A DNA stretch of 64,000 nucleotides from Rhytidiadelphus loreus. Its lineage: Eukaryota; Streptophyta; Bryopsida; Hypnales; Hylocomiaceae. Made by a program: the position numbers and the translations under genes. The stretch spans positions 43,591,001-43,655,000 of the forward strand of contig OX344765.1 in NCBI GenBank assembly GCA_947034895.1, in the 5' to 3' direction. Below the pieces are notes generated by a model that worked only from the letters and a program-made list of their open reading frames with translations, made no database searches and had not been told where the DNA came from. Shown here piece after piece: positions 13,386 through 25,083 of this stretch; the first letter of the stretch is position 1, and the number at the start of each line of letters is the position of its first letter.

Positions 13386-14101
13386 GGGTGATTGCAAGAA
13401 AGACCGGTCCTATGAGGCGTCACAATTGAAGTGACGGAGTTGATTTTGGTTGTAACTTTTGGAAATTCAAGCCAATGGACTTGAAATTTTTATGGAAGAT
13501 TGCTAACTCAAAAAACATGAGATTTGTTATTTTTCAAAAAAATTGAAAAATAATTTTATAATTAAATATCAATTTAGCTCATTTGTCACACTTTGCGGTT
13601 TAGGGTTTTTTAGTACTGTGAAGTATCCAAAAAACATGATGTTCACTTGACTTTTTTGTGGCCTATTCCCACACTAGATGGGCATGTGCCCACTAAAGGG
13701 AATTCAAAAAAACACAATTCTTTGTCCTCAATATGCATGCAAATAGGGGGCCCTTGTGCATAGTACTCCAAACTTTCATGATGGTTTCAACTTTTAGTTT
13801 TTGGTGAAATGTAATCACTATCAAGTCTTTATAAATGGCCAATTTTCAATTTTTTTTTATTCATGATTTTTTAATTTTTATTAATTTATACTTAATTTTA
13901 TCTACTTTCTATGACAAACTGTCATTTTTTTAAGTAGTACTGTTTCAATATTATAAAGTACTCAAAAGTACTATTGGCCGTTGATTTTTCAAATCAATAG
14001 CTAAAATTGCTCCATTTTGTAGTACTCCTAGTACTGGGCAGAAAAAACGTAGTTTTTGACCAAACGCTACCAAAATCATTTGGTCTTTCTTGCAATCACC
14101 C
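13386..14101 (+). mobile_element. 716-bp MITE with GGGTGATTGCAAGAAAGACC ends
   Basis: A perfect 20-bp terminal inverted repeat, GGGTGATTGCAAGAAAGACC, marks both ends. The interior is AT-rich and non-coding. The same element lies inverted at 22639-23934 with a later insertion inside it, and a partial right half lies just downstream. Flanks CCCA and TCCA match at three of four positions, compatible with a decayed 4-bp duplication. Superfamily not assigned. Confidence 0.8.
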
Positions 14102-14489
14102 TCCAAGTAAACAAAAATGCATTTTTTCATCCATCATTTTCTTGTAGATTCTTGAGTTAGTTCTTTAACATTTTATACACTACGTATTTTGAAGACTTTG
14201 CTTTGCAAATATTCTATAATTCAAAGGATATTGGTAGGTCTAGCCTCCAAAAGTAAAATTTTCAGTTTCAAGATTAAAGAGTGACCCTTCAAAAATGAAA
14301 AAATAAAAATAAAAATAAAAATCTCACAAATCAATAAAATTAGAACTTATGTTTTTGAACCTATAGGAAAATAAATCTTGTAGAAATTACAAATATTTAA
14401 CTTACAATTGATTATAGAAGGATTTTTAATTTTTGGATTTAATTTTAATTGAAAAATATTGGTTAGTGTCGCACTTGATCTACTAATTT

Positions 14490-14748
14490 CTAATTATTAT
14501 TAATTTATACCTACTGTAGTTGTATCTATTTTCTATAACAAACTATTTTTTTTCAAATAGTATTTTTTCAATACTTACAAGTAGTCATAGTATTTGCAAC
14601 AATACCATTAGTTGTCAATTTTTCAGATCAATAGTTGAGATTGTTCTTTTTCATAGTACTTGTAAAACTCCTAGTATTGAGTATAGAAACTAAAACTAGT
14701 TTTGGCAAAACACTACCAAAAACACAGTTAGTCTTTCTTGCAACCACT
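14490..14748 (+). mobile_element. Degenerate right half of the GGTGATTGC-ended MITE
   Basis: Parallels the right third of 13386-14101 in order: TAATTTATACC, CTATTTTCTATAACAAACT, repeated AGTA/TACT motifs, TTTTTCAGATCAATAG, and an end reading TTAGTCTTTCTTGCAACCACT. The terminal repeat has two or more changes and the left half is missing or unrecognisable. The left limit is approximate. Confidence 0.6.
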
Positions 14749-15471
14749 TTAACATGCTTGATTATTTGGATACCATGTGAATAAATTATGAATATTCATA
14801 GTATTGTCTCTAGGTGAACTAAAAACCAATGCTAGACCCTCATAAATTATCATTTTCAAATTGTGTACATTTTGTCTAATCAATATCTAAGAAAAAGTGA
14901 CTTTTTTTCGTCCAGATGTAGGTGTAGCATTTGGGGTAGTGTTGATTGTGGGTATACATACATTACCTAGGAAAGGGACAATTTACATTTATGATTACAA
15001 CCTTCCTACCTATCTTGAGTGGAATCTTAGCTCTCAAGCTTCTAAGATTACCTATCTCATTTAAGGTAGAATTGCCCATTATTGCCATCCATTCAATTCC
15101 GCCACCTAGACAACCCTCCCATATGCGTCAATGACTTGCTTATTACCACAATCTTACCAACCTTTTATCATAATGGCAATGCACTAAGAAAGTGGACATA
15201 TCAATCCATGCTTTAACAAGGGTTTGCCCATACTTCAACAAGGGGCTATTCATGCTTTAACATTTCACCTTTGAAAAATCATAGAAAATTCACTTCTTAT
15301 TAGAATGTCTTCATTCTTTTTGCAAATGACTTCTCTCAAACTTCTCAACTTCTGAAAAATATGGGAGCTGACAAATAGCTTCTCCAAAGTACCTAAATAA
15401 CAAATCTGAATACTAATGGGCAGTTCTACCTTATAGCTCATTTACACTAGGAACCCACATGACTTCTTCTA

Positions 15472-15716
15472 CACTAAATAGTGAAATTAGGTTGCCCCAC
15501 ACTAATTTCTCGACATTCTATATAAATATGTATTGTTTCTTTATAAGAATTTACTACTTTTTTGAATTAAAAATTTATGCATGTAGAATTTATGAACCTC
15601 TATGTGTACAAACAAACAAAACAGTAGACATATTTGTTGATTGGTTGGCTTGTAAAGTGATTTTCTTGAAGTAAGGCAACCTAATTGTTAAGGCAACCTA
15701 ATTTCACTATTTAGTG
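15472..15716. mobile_element. 245-bp Stowaway-like MITE with perfect 25-bp terminal repeats
   Basis: Left end CACTAAATAGTGAAATTAGG... (15472-15496) is an exact inverted copy of 15692-15716. The element is flanked by TA on both sides (15470-15471 and 15717-15718), the target duplication expected for Tc1/mariner-type Stowaway elements. An inner partial copy of the right repeat (GGCAACCTAATT, just left of 15692) suggests a small duplication. It is non-coding. Perfect ends point to recent insertion or recent activity. Confidence 0.85.
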
Positions 15717-15718
15717 TA

Positions 15719-18700
15719 CTGCAAGAATTTGTTTTATTGCTGTAAATTTGAATGACAAGGAATGCAATTAATAATAAGATCCACCTCTCCCATGACCCTT
15801 TCAAGTAATTGTTGGACATAGTGTATGAGTGAGTTCTAGTAGTGGGATAAACAAGCGTCCCCTTTTTATTTCTGAATTTGATTAAAACATTTTGTGTCGA
15901 TTGATATTTTTTGTATGAAGATGCTCTAAACAAACAATTTAGTTACTTGCCACCCAAGGTAGTATGCGGAGATCCTATGAAACCCAAACCATTCCCCAAA
16001 TCATATTGTTGCAAGTACTAGGTCATTAGTGGTCATTTTGACAATGTTTGTATAATTTCCAGGTATCGGAACTTTTCTAAATGCACTTCTAGAAACTTCT
16101 GAAACTACTGAAACTAGACCTATGCCAACCCTAGTTTCCAAAGTCTATGCACCTAAATGTCACAATTTTAGCCCTTTGAAACACACCACATTAGCAAATA
16201 TCACCATAATGTTGACCATATACTCCTACCATTCAAATCTAAGTCAATCGAGCATCTTGGCATGCATGAGATGCAAAGACCATGGTTCAATTCAATTCTT
16301 TACACTAGTATTCGAAGCCATGGCTACCAAGTACACGAAGCTTCAAGGCCCTCACTTGGTGTAACTCGTCACAAATGTGGGTGGCTTGAAGCTTGGTCCA
16401 CTTGGCCATGTTTTCTACTACGGTAGTGTTATCTAGGCGCACAGAGGTTTTCATGCAGAGATGTTTGTGGTATTGCAATGTGCCGCTTCTACAGTAAGGT
16501 AGTGTGCTCATAAACCGTCAGTTTACCAGCTGTTGGGTCATTTTGATGGTTTTCAGATGCCTAAAAATATTTTCACTTATTTTTCACTTGAAGAGAAGTT
16601 GATGCGGGATGCAACCCAAGTGGTTTCATATTTTTCTGAGCATTTATGAATTACTTATGAATTTCCAAACAATTCTGCCATAGGCACCTATTTGTGATCC
16701 TAGGCCTTGCAAAACCCACACACACGCGGTCTGAAAAAAGATATGGTGTGACCCAAAACAAGCAATGAAGCATTGAACAAGTAATACTTAAGGTTCCTAA
16801 ATGTGACCTTTACTAAACTGAAGCCAAGAAACCAATATTGTCTTCACATACTTTCAAGTCCAATTCAAAGTGCTCTAACTTTTGCATCCAATTTCCAAAT
16901 TCAATAAAAATTGTTATAAAATTTGAGCTCTCTCTTCTAGTTTGTGAGATAAAATTTTCAGATCAATCCGAGTTATACTGATTTTTTGGGAGCCAATCGA
17001 AGTTCACAAGTTCAATTTAAGTTCACCAAACTGCATTTTCTGGCTGCAGCTTCGGGGGCTTCTATCTCCTTCATTCTAAGTTTGTTTTCAGTAAAATTTG
17101 TTGGGTTATGTTCCCCTTGAGGTCTAGTTATTGTGGTAAAATTTTCATGTCAATTCAAGTTGTTTTGAATGTTTGGGAGCAATTCGAAGTTCTAAATCCC
17201 GACATTCTTCGATCACAGTGAACTTCGGCGGCTTATAACTTCTTCATACAAGGTCCGTTTTCAATGTTTTTTGTTGGAAAAGTTGCGCCTAATAGTCTAG
17301 TTTGTGTGTCTAAAATTTCATATCAATCCAAGAATTAATGAATGACTGAGAATAATTTTAGTGAAAAGATGTTCAGCCATAAATTTGTTTCTTGCAAAAA
17401 TGAAGCGAACACATGTCTTGTATCCACTCTCAGTTCAAAATCGACCCACCTTGGCTCTTATTACACCATATGTAAAGTATAAATCAACATCTAACAAACC
17501 TTATTAAGCTCTCACATTATCAAAAACCCATTTCAAAACTGCTTAGTGTCCATTTCAGAATTGCTTAGTGTCCATTTCAGAGCCTCCTATAGGGACGGTT
17601 CCAAGAAGCGGGTCGGAATTCCAGTCACCTACCTTAAATACATTAAAAAAGAGATTGAAATCAATTGTTCAGCATTGTCGATTAGGAAGAATCGTAGTGG
17701 TCAGGCCACCCGGCAGGACCTGACAGAAAATTTGGGTTTGATTGATGGAATTTCTTTTTTAAAAACGAGCACTTGAAAGTTCAAACTTTCAGCACTTGCA
17801 TTTGACATTTGGGCAGACTGAAATTTGCCTAAATATTAATAAATTTGACCCCATCAGCAGTGACTGTCACTCAGATTTGCTGAATTGCAATTGAATCCAA
17901 AATTGAGGGATAGAATTAAAGAAATTTGGATCATGGGACTGTTTGGTTACTAACTTTCAGAATTAACTGGACCAGGGACATCCAATGTAGGATATGTATC
18001 TTGGAGTACGTACTCCGGCAAAAGAACTCGAAGGACATGCATAGCATGGGCATGAGTATCAATTTGGAGGACCGTTTCTCAAACCTTCCGTTAATTTCGA
18101 AATAGAGAGACGTCATTGAAGCATCCTTCGCCATCAGATCCTGCGCCAGTTCAAAATTTCGTTATTTTCTTTTGCAATCAAGGTACTTATATTATATTGT
18201 AACACTGCTTGCTACAGGTTTTCATAACAATGTCGGTTGGCTATGGGTTCCTGTGCCTGTTGGACGTTGACAAGCCAGTCTAAACTAAGTAAGCTGCTGT
18301 GATGACTTGATGCTGTGATGACTTGATGCTGTGTCTACTGTTAGAGTGAGGTGCAAGACGTACTCCCATATTCGATAAAATGGCGAAATTTCAGAAACAT
18401 TTGTACTTTCCCTAAACCCTATCTGGAATCTCAGATGTACACACGTACAAAACTAGAGCTTTGTGCACTTGACTGTCACATTATTGGTGCTCTGAAAGAT
18501 GCTATATGCTTACGTTTTGAGCTTCAATTCTCGCTGCCATGAGAATACGGACGTAAGCCTTACTTCTGGAATCATCCTTGTTTATTATACAGCTAATGTG
18601 CTATTTGTTATTTATCATTGCTTCCAGAATGATCCTTCGTGTGCTATTTGTGACTCGATCGTGGTATAATGGATCACGTCTGCAAGCAGCAAGGAGCAGA

Positions 18701-19354
18701 AGATGGAATTTTGATGTAAATTGTCGATCAGAAGCTTTAAAGTCATTGTAAAATAATCATAATTTTGTAGAACAAACCTGTGCACTTTAGATCATGATCA
18801 TGCCTACGGATGAGCAGAACCTTATTGCTAACCGGATAATGTCGTTGAGAACAAGGATTCTAGGAAACGGAGTATATTCAGTCTTTTGTTTGTGAAGAAT
18901 TGAACGTAAAATTATAGCTCATAATAGAAAAAATGCACTTCCACTGGTCTGAGGCTTTGCTCTGAGGTTTCCATCCTTTCACTGGAACCCATCTACTTAA
19001 GAAAAAGAGAACTCTTTCTATGCAACCTAACATTGGGTACAGCTTACTTCTATTATATAATCCGAGAGTGGAATTGATATTAGTAGATCCTTAACCACCT
19101 GCATTTCAACTGTGCACGGTTTTTGACTTGGATCCAAATTTCGATTTATTCATTTCGCTAGTTGAACCTTTCAAAGCAAAACAATGACGCTCAATTTTGA
19201 AAGAGGCCTGTTATTCATATATATATCTAAGAGGAGATTGCAGAGAAATCAAACAAATCGAATGGAAATTGGTGTTTTGAAAACATGTTACCACTTGAAC
19301 AACACGATCCAACTGCAGCAGCTGGAATGTATCTTGATGAGCAAGAGGATTATA
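15719..19354. other. Intergenic, no gene recognised
   Basis: Mostly AT-rich, with scattered balanced stretches (about 16300-16550, 17550-17780, 18200-18560). Small direct repeats are visible: TTAGTGTCCATTTCAGA twice near 17545-17580 and GCTGTGATGACTTGAT twice near 18295-18327. Open frames are short and unrecognised. Confidence 0.45.
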
Positions 19355-20490
19355 ATATCTCCAGAAAATCATCATGCTACTGATGTGGAGAACTGGAATT
19401 CTCGACGCGTGGAGAGCATTGTTTCCCACATCAGTAACATTATGGTTTTCACTGATATGCTTCACGAGCTGACCTTTCTGAGCTGTGTCTGTAACACATT
19501 TTGATGATCAGAGGATTAATACATGTATCTCCAGAAAATCATCATGCTACTGATGTGGACAACTCAAACTTATGCACAGAGTAACATTCTCTTGCAAGAT
19601 GAGCATTGTTTCCCACATCAGTAACATTATGGTTTTCACTGATATGCTTCACAAGGTGACCTTTCTGAGCTGTGTCTGCAACACATTTTGATGATCAGAG
19701 GATTCTATATCTCTAGAAAACCATCATGCTACTGATGTGGAGAACTAAACTCTCTGCTCAGTGAACATACTCTTGCAAGATGAGCATTTTACGTTTCCCA
19801 CATCAGTAACATTATGTCTTTCACTGATATGCTTCACCAGTTGGCACTATCTGCAACACATCTTGATGCTTGAACAGAGTCTAGGATTACAATATCTCCA
19901 GAAAATCATCATGCTACTGAAGTGGGGAACTGAAACTCTCTACTCAGTTAGCATTCTCGGTAACAAAAACAAGAGCATTGTTTTCCCACATCAGTAACAT
20001 TATGGTTTTCACCGATATGCGTTTCTAGTTGAATCAGCCTTGGTCACGTACCCTGAACTCTCACTGCAACTCATTTTCATGAGCAGAGGACAATTATATC
20101 TCCAGAAAATCATCATGCTACTGAAGTGGGGAACGAAAACTCTTTACTCAGTTATCATTCTCGGTAACAAAAACGAGAGCATTGTTTTCCCACATCAGTA
20201 ACATTATGGCTTTCACTGATATGCGTTTCTAGTTGAATCAGCCTTGGTCACGTACCCTGAACTCTCACTGCAACTCATTTTCATATATGAGCAGAGGATT
20301 ACCATTATATCTCCAGAAAATCATCATGCTACTGAAGTGGGGAACTGAAACTCTCTGCTCAGTAAGCATTCTCGGTAACAAACGAGCTAGAGCATTGTTT
20401 CCCACATCAGTAACATTATGATTTTCACTGATACGCGTCAGCCTCGTCCGTTCTGACCATTACCATTACGTTGCTTGCAACACATGGCAT
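19355..20490. repeat. Six-unit tandem array, each unit with a conserved inverted pair
   Basis: Units begin TATCTCCAGAAAATCATCAT at about 19355, 19526, 19708, 19893, 20097 and 20308, with periods of 171 to 211 bp. In every unit a left arm (…ATGCTACTGATGTGG…) is followed 27-54 bases later by its near complement (…CCCACATCAGTAACAT…). In unit 1 the arms are 19365-19393 and 19421-19449; 24 of 29 positions are Watson-Crick pairs, two more are G-U, and the loop is 27 nt. Other arm pairs are 19535-19563/19608-19636, 19717-19745/19793-19821, 19902-19930/19981-20009, 20106-20134/20185-20213 and 20317-20345/20397-20425. No open frame follows the period. It could be a hairpin RNA locus, or simply a satellite grown from a small inverted-repeat element. 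Confidence 0.85.
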
Positions 20491-21370
20491 TACCTAGCAA
20501 AACGCAATGCACACTTCCAGAAGTACGTCAACATAGACGACAACGTACCCAATTCAAACTCTATCTACGATCAAATAACCTCAGCAGTCAGCACGACAGA
20601 GCTCGACTGACACATTGATTGATCATATCCCAGAATAATTACATGATATCAGGAGCCTCAAGTGAGGTCTTGCAGAGCAGCTAGATGATATATTGAGCTG
20701 GATCCAAATCCAAGTTGGAATTGAAGGTCGATGAGACTCCCTGAGAAACGCAAAGATTTATAGTGCAATCTAGTGCCACACTAGCGGAGTTGATTGGAAT
20801 TTTAAAAGGGAAGGCCGATAGGGTAGGTGCATGGGTTGAATGTGCGAGAGAAGGAATGGCCGGGAGAACCTAATCTAGCTGCGGAGGATTGAAATCTCCA
20901 CCGTGGCGCGGCCATCATCTTCTCCTTGCCTGTCCGGCTTGCAATCGGCAGCCTTGCATTGCAAACATGTGAACCTGGCCATGGACCCTACCAAGTTAGG
21001 TGGGATCCTTCCGTGGAGTCACGCCGGCCTTGCTCGCTCTTGCATGAAGGAAAATCTGATCGATGGGATTCGTTTCTCACTGGACTGGACTGCTGCACAG
21101 GCATAAACAAAAGTAGATCTTGGTTTCCCGAGAAAGCACTGTACATGGCAGAGAAACATTGTGATGCCTACGCTGCGGAACAGTACTAGTCACCTGTTGT
21201 TGCAGGAACGAAGGAAGGGCCCTGCTAAACCCCGCATTAGAGAAAAATCTGGACTCTCTAGAAGGAAGACTGTTTCTCTGGCTAGACATGCAAATACAGG
21301 AAATTAAAATTAAAAATTTTCCCTTTATCAATGGAAATTGTCCATGTGTTTTTAAATTTTAAATTTTTAA

Positions 21371-21462
<92 letters not shown>

Positions 21463-22638
21463 AAAAGGGTTTAGGGTTGTGTATTTTGACAACTAGAGTG
21501 GGTGGGAGGGACATCCTTATACAAGATCTTTCCTATTAATTTCATAAAAATCATAAAATTTTACAGGACTCATAAATCAAACATAGTTCTTGATAGGATG
21601 GAGGTCCCTTACATCAGGTCATCAAACGGTCACCAAAATCATCGTCACCTCAACACCTCTTAGTTAACTTTGCATAGAAGTATTTATGTAAACCAAATAT
21701 GGATCAAATCAATATAGGTACATGGTACTATTCTAGTAAAAGAAAATGTCAAATAACTAGAGACTAAACAGTTAAACATGTTGTGAACTAAATTCCATAA
21801 CCAAAATGAAATAGAGCCCCTCAAGAGTGTTTTTTTTTGCCACAGGCTTAGAAAGAGTTGCAATGGTGAATTAACCAAGTAGGTTGTGCACCTCACTTGC
21901 ACCTATGACATCCAATGTCACACAATGAGGTTAGTTTCCACATGCAAGGTGTTTTTGACCTACAACAACTTGTTATTGCAAATTACAATAGAAAAACAGC
22001 CAACAAAGCTCAAAACATCACACAAAAAAATGTACAACAAATCCTATTTCAACAAATTGTAAATCATAAGGAACCTATGAAGAGACGCCATCTATAATCT
22101 CCTCACTTCAAATACCCGTAGTCACTTCAAAATCCCTTCTAGAAGCCATCCAATAAACCAAATTGTGTAAGCTCATGAGTGGTTTCAACCATATGTTTAT
22201 ACTCCTCCATCCATGGCATGGTTTAGCAATGACAAGGTATAGACTATGTCTTGGGCTCCAAAGAAATAGATCTATTCAAATCAAACAAATTTATTCCAAA
22301 AGGCAAGCCAAATTGGTAGATTCAAAACTCTACTACCTATGGTTAATTAAAGTCTACTTATTCAAACTAATAGCCACCATTCATTAATAACATAGCATAG
22401 TACAACTATATGTCCTAGACATGTCTACATTGACAACCAATGAACAAAAAGAAATTGGTCAAGTCAAATCACCTTGTACCAGACTCTTAATCCCATATGG
22501 TTGAACCTAATTCAAACCACATACCTTCTCGCATACCCTATGATTAAATTAGGATCACTTATTCAAATTCTTTGTAACCATCCATTAGAATGGCATAGTT
22601 CAATTAAGTGATGCCAAACCATTGCCTTCCATGGTTGA
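20491..22638. other. Intergenic, no gene recognised
   Basis: A GC-richer island at about 20830-21290 has overlapping open frames of 67-87 codons without recognisable domains. It is followed by a TA microsatellite and AT-rich DNA. Confidence 0.45.
21374..21460. repeat. TA dinucleotide microsatellite, 87 bp
   Basis: An uninterrupted alternating T/A tract from 21374 to 21460, preceded by AAATTTTTAAATT. Length of such tracts is often unstable and may be mis-assembled. Confidence 0.97.
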
Positions 22639-23934
22639 AGGTGATTGCAAGAAAGATCGAACAATTTTGGTAGCGTTCTCCCAAAACTGTGATTTTTTGT
22701 GCTCAGTACTATGAGTATTATAGTACTACAAAACGGAACAATCTCAGCCGTTGATCTGAAAAATCAACAACCAATAGTACTTTTGACTGCTTATAACTCC
22801 TATAATAGTACTATTTGAAAAAAATGATAGTTTGTCATAGAAAGTAGATAAAATTAAGTATAAATTAATAATAATTAGAAAATCATGAATAAAAAAACTA
22901 AAAAATTGGCCATTTGTAAAGACTTAATAGTGATTACATTTCACCAAAAACTAAAAGTTAAAACCATCATAAATGTTTGAAGCGTTATGTGTAAGGGACC
23001 CCTATTTGCATGCATTTGGAGGACAAATAATTGTGTTTTTTTTAATTCCTTTTGGTGGGCACATGCTCATCTAGTGTGGGAATAGCCCAAAATAAATTCA
23101 AGTGAACATCATAATTTTTGGATGCTCCACAGTAGTAAAAAACCCTAAACTACAAAGTGTGACAAATGAGCTAAATTGACATTTAATTATAAAATTGTTT
23201 TTCAATTTTTTTGAAAAATAATGAAACTCATGATTTCTGAGTTATCTATCTTCAATAAAAATTTCAAGTCCATTGGCTTCATTTTCCAAAAGTTGCGACT
23301 GATGGCCTCGGGGGTGCACTTAGTTCTACTATAACAAACCTGGTGCGAACAAGTGGTTTCTAATAAACTATAATTTCAACCTAAAATTTTGAAAATTGTT
23401 TAATAATGATTATAGCTTTCTATTGCCAAAATTTTCAACTCAAATAAAATATGAAATGATTTCTAGAAGAGGTTGAAAATGAACTAAAATGGCATGTTTT
23501 TCAACTCAAATAATTATAGAGGACACATTTAGATGACCATTGAGTCAATATTCAACTCAAAATGAGCTTTCAATAATGAGTTATTTTTAGGAATTTTTTG
23601 TTCATTTTTTAGACAATTTTTTCTTATATAATATAGGGGTGTGAAAGTTATTTTTCAGTTCTACAATGTATCTTTTTACTTCAAAAATTTGTAACTAATT
23701 ATTATTAACAAATAAAAATATCAATAATTCAAAACATAAACTTTCAAAGTAGGAAAATCTATTGATATTTTTTTTAATTTTTTTTTACTTAAAATTCAAA
23801 AAGTATATAGGGGGTCCAAAGTTTTGTTTGCACATGGTTTCTAATGGACACTCTAAATGACCCCCCCAAGCTGATGGCAACTCCGTCACTTCAATTGTGA
23901 CGCAAAATAGGACCAATCTTTCTTGCAATCACCT
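22639..23934 (-). mobile_element. GGTGATTGC-ended MITE, inverted copy interrupted by a hAT-like MITE
   Basis: Ends AGGTGATTGCAAGAAAGAT and ATCTTTCTTGCAATCACCT are inverted. The interior matches the reverse complement of 13386-14101, for example the conserved GCATGCA, CACACTAGATG/CATCTAGTGTG and GTGACGGAG/CTCCGTCAC segments. Removing the nested 564-bp element and one 8-bp duplication leaves about 724 bp, close to the 716 bp of the uninterrupted copy. TTGA flanks it on both sides (22635-22638, 23935-23938), a possible 4-bp target duplication. Confidence 0.85.
23307..23870 (+). mobile_element. Complete 564-bp hAT-like MITE (copy B), nested
   Basis: Left end CTCGGGGGTGCACTTAG and right end AAATGACCCCCCCAAG are imperfect inverted copies. 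The inverted similarity continues inward, including AAACC(A/T)(C/G)GTGC(G/A)AACAA. CTGATGGC flanks it at 23299-23306 and 23871-23878, an 8-bp target duplication as produced by hAT transposases. The uninterrupted relative at 13386-14101 lacks the insertion, which confirms both borders. Non-coding. Confidence 0.9.
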
Positions 23935-24639
23935 TTGAGTTCAAAAATTATATATAATGATATCCAATGATGGAAGTGGTCAAGTCACACACCTTGGTGC
24001 CATAACCTATAATAATTGCAAAAGAATGACATGTGGCTATAATATCTACGTAGACAAGGGTACTAGAAAGACATGAAGGTGGGAGGGGTCTATAGGTCAA
24101 ATATTAAATGGTAAGTATTTAAATCTTTAAACTTATCCCATCTAAGCCATTTAAATTAAATAGACTTTGAAAGAAGGCTACTAATTTGTTTTAAATATAT
24201 GTTTATAAAGAACTCAACCTCCTCATAAACAAAACATTTTTTCAAAAGGGTGTAACTCCACATTCACCTTTGTCAAAACTAAAAATTAAAAACAAAAAAT
24301 GTAACAAAATTGAGGGTTTGGGGTTTAGGGTTTAAAGTTTAGGATTTTAAAATTGAGGGTTTATGGTTGTGTATTTCACTTTTAGAGTACAATGGATTTG
24401 TTCAAAAACAAGACACACACCATTGGATTGAAAATTCAACAACTAACATCTTTCATTTGAAGGTCATCTAATCCTCAAATTTGGCACCCTGTTCATGTAA
24501 GAGGTGAAATAATGATCTAAATTGAAAGTGTCATATGTCATTGAATTTTATTTGACATGACTGCAAACTTCTATAACCATTGTATATGTCAATTTACAAC
24601 AGTGCTAGTATGTGAGCCTAGAAACGTAAGCCTACGAGC

Positions 24640-25083
24640 CTTGAGCCTAGACACATAGGTACTCTACAACTATTGGAGATGTCTATAACATACAAATGTA
24701 TAATATAAACATTCTATAATTATAGAAGGTGCTTATAACATAGGTACCTACAACATAGACACTTATAATATAAACATCCTATAACCATGGAAGGTGCTTA
24801 TAACATAAACACTTATAATATAATTAGGCACCTACAATATAAACATCCTATAACCATGGAAGTTGCTTATAACATAGACACCTATAATATAATTAGGCAC
24901 CTATAATATAAACATCCTATAACCATGGAAGCTGCTTATAACATAGACACCTATAATATAATTAGGCACCTATAATATAAACATCCTATAACCATGAAAG
25001 CTGCTTATAACATAGGTACCTACAACATAGACACCTATAATATAGACATCCTATAACTATAGAAGATGCCTATAACATAGGAG
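24640..25083. repeat. Minisatellite, about 69-bp period, six or so units
   Basis: AAACATCCTATAACCATGG recurs at 24772, 24841, 24910 and, slightly changed, at 24979, with related units at about 24708 and 25045. Each unit also contains GCTTATAACATAGACACCTATAAT or a variant. The middle units are nearly identical, so the array is probably young or homogenised. It is AT-rich and non-coding. A run of telomere-like TTTAGGG motifs lies nearby at about 24312-24335. Confidence 0.9.

Noticed and set aside
20903..21331. Cluster of open frames in a GC-richer island
   Set aside because: Overlapping frames on both strands and no recognisable protein; it could be an unidentified exon but I cannot support it.
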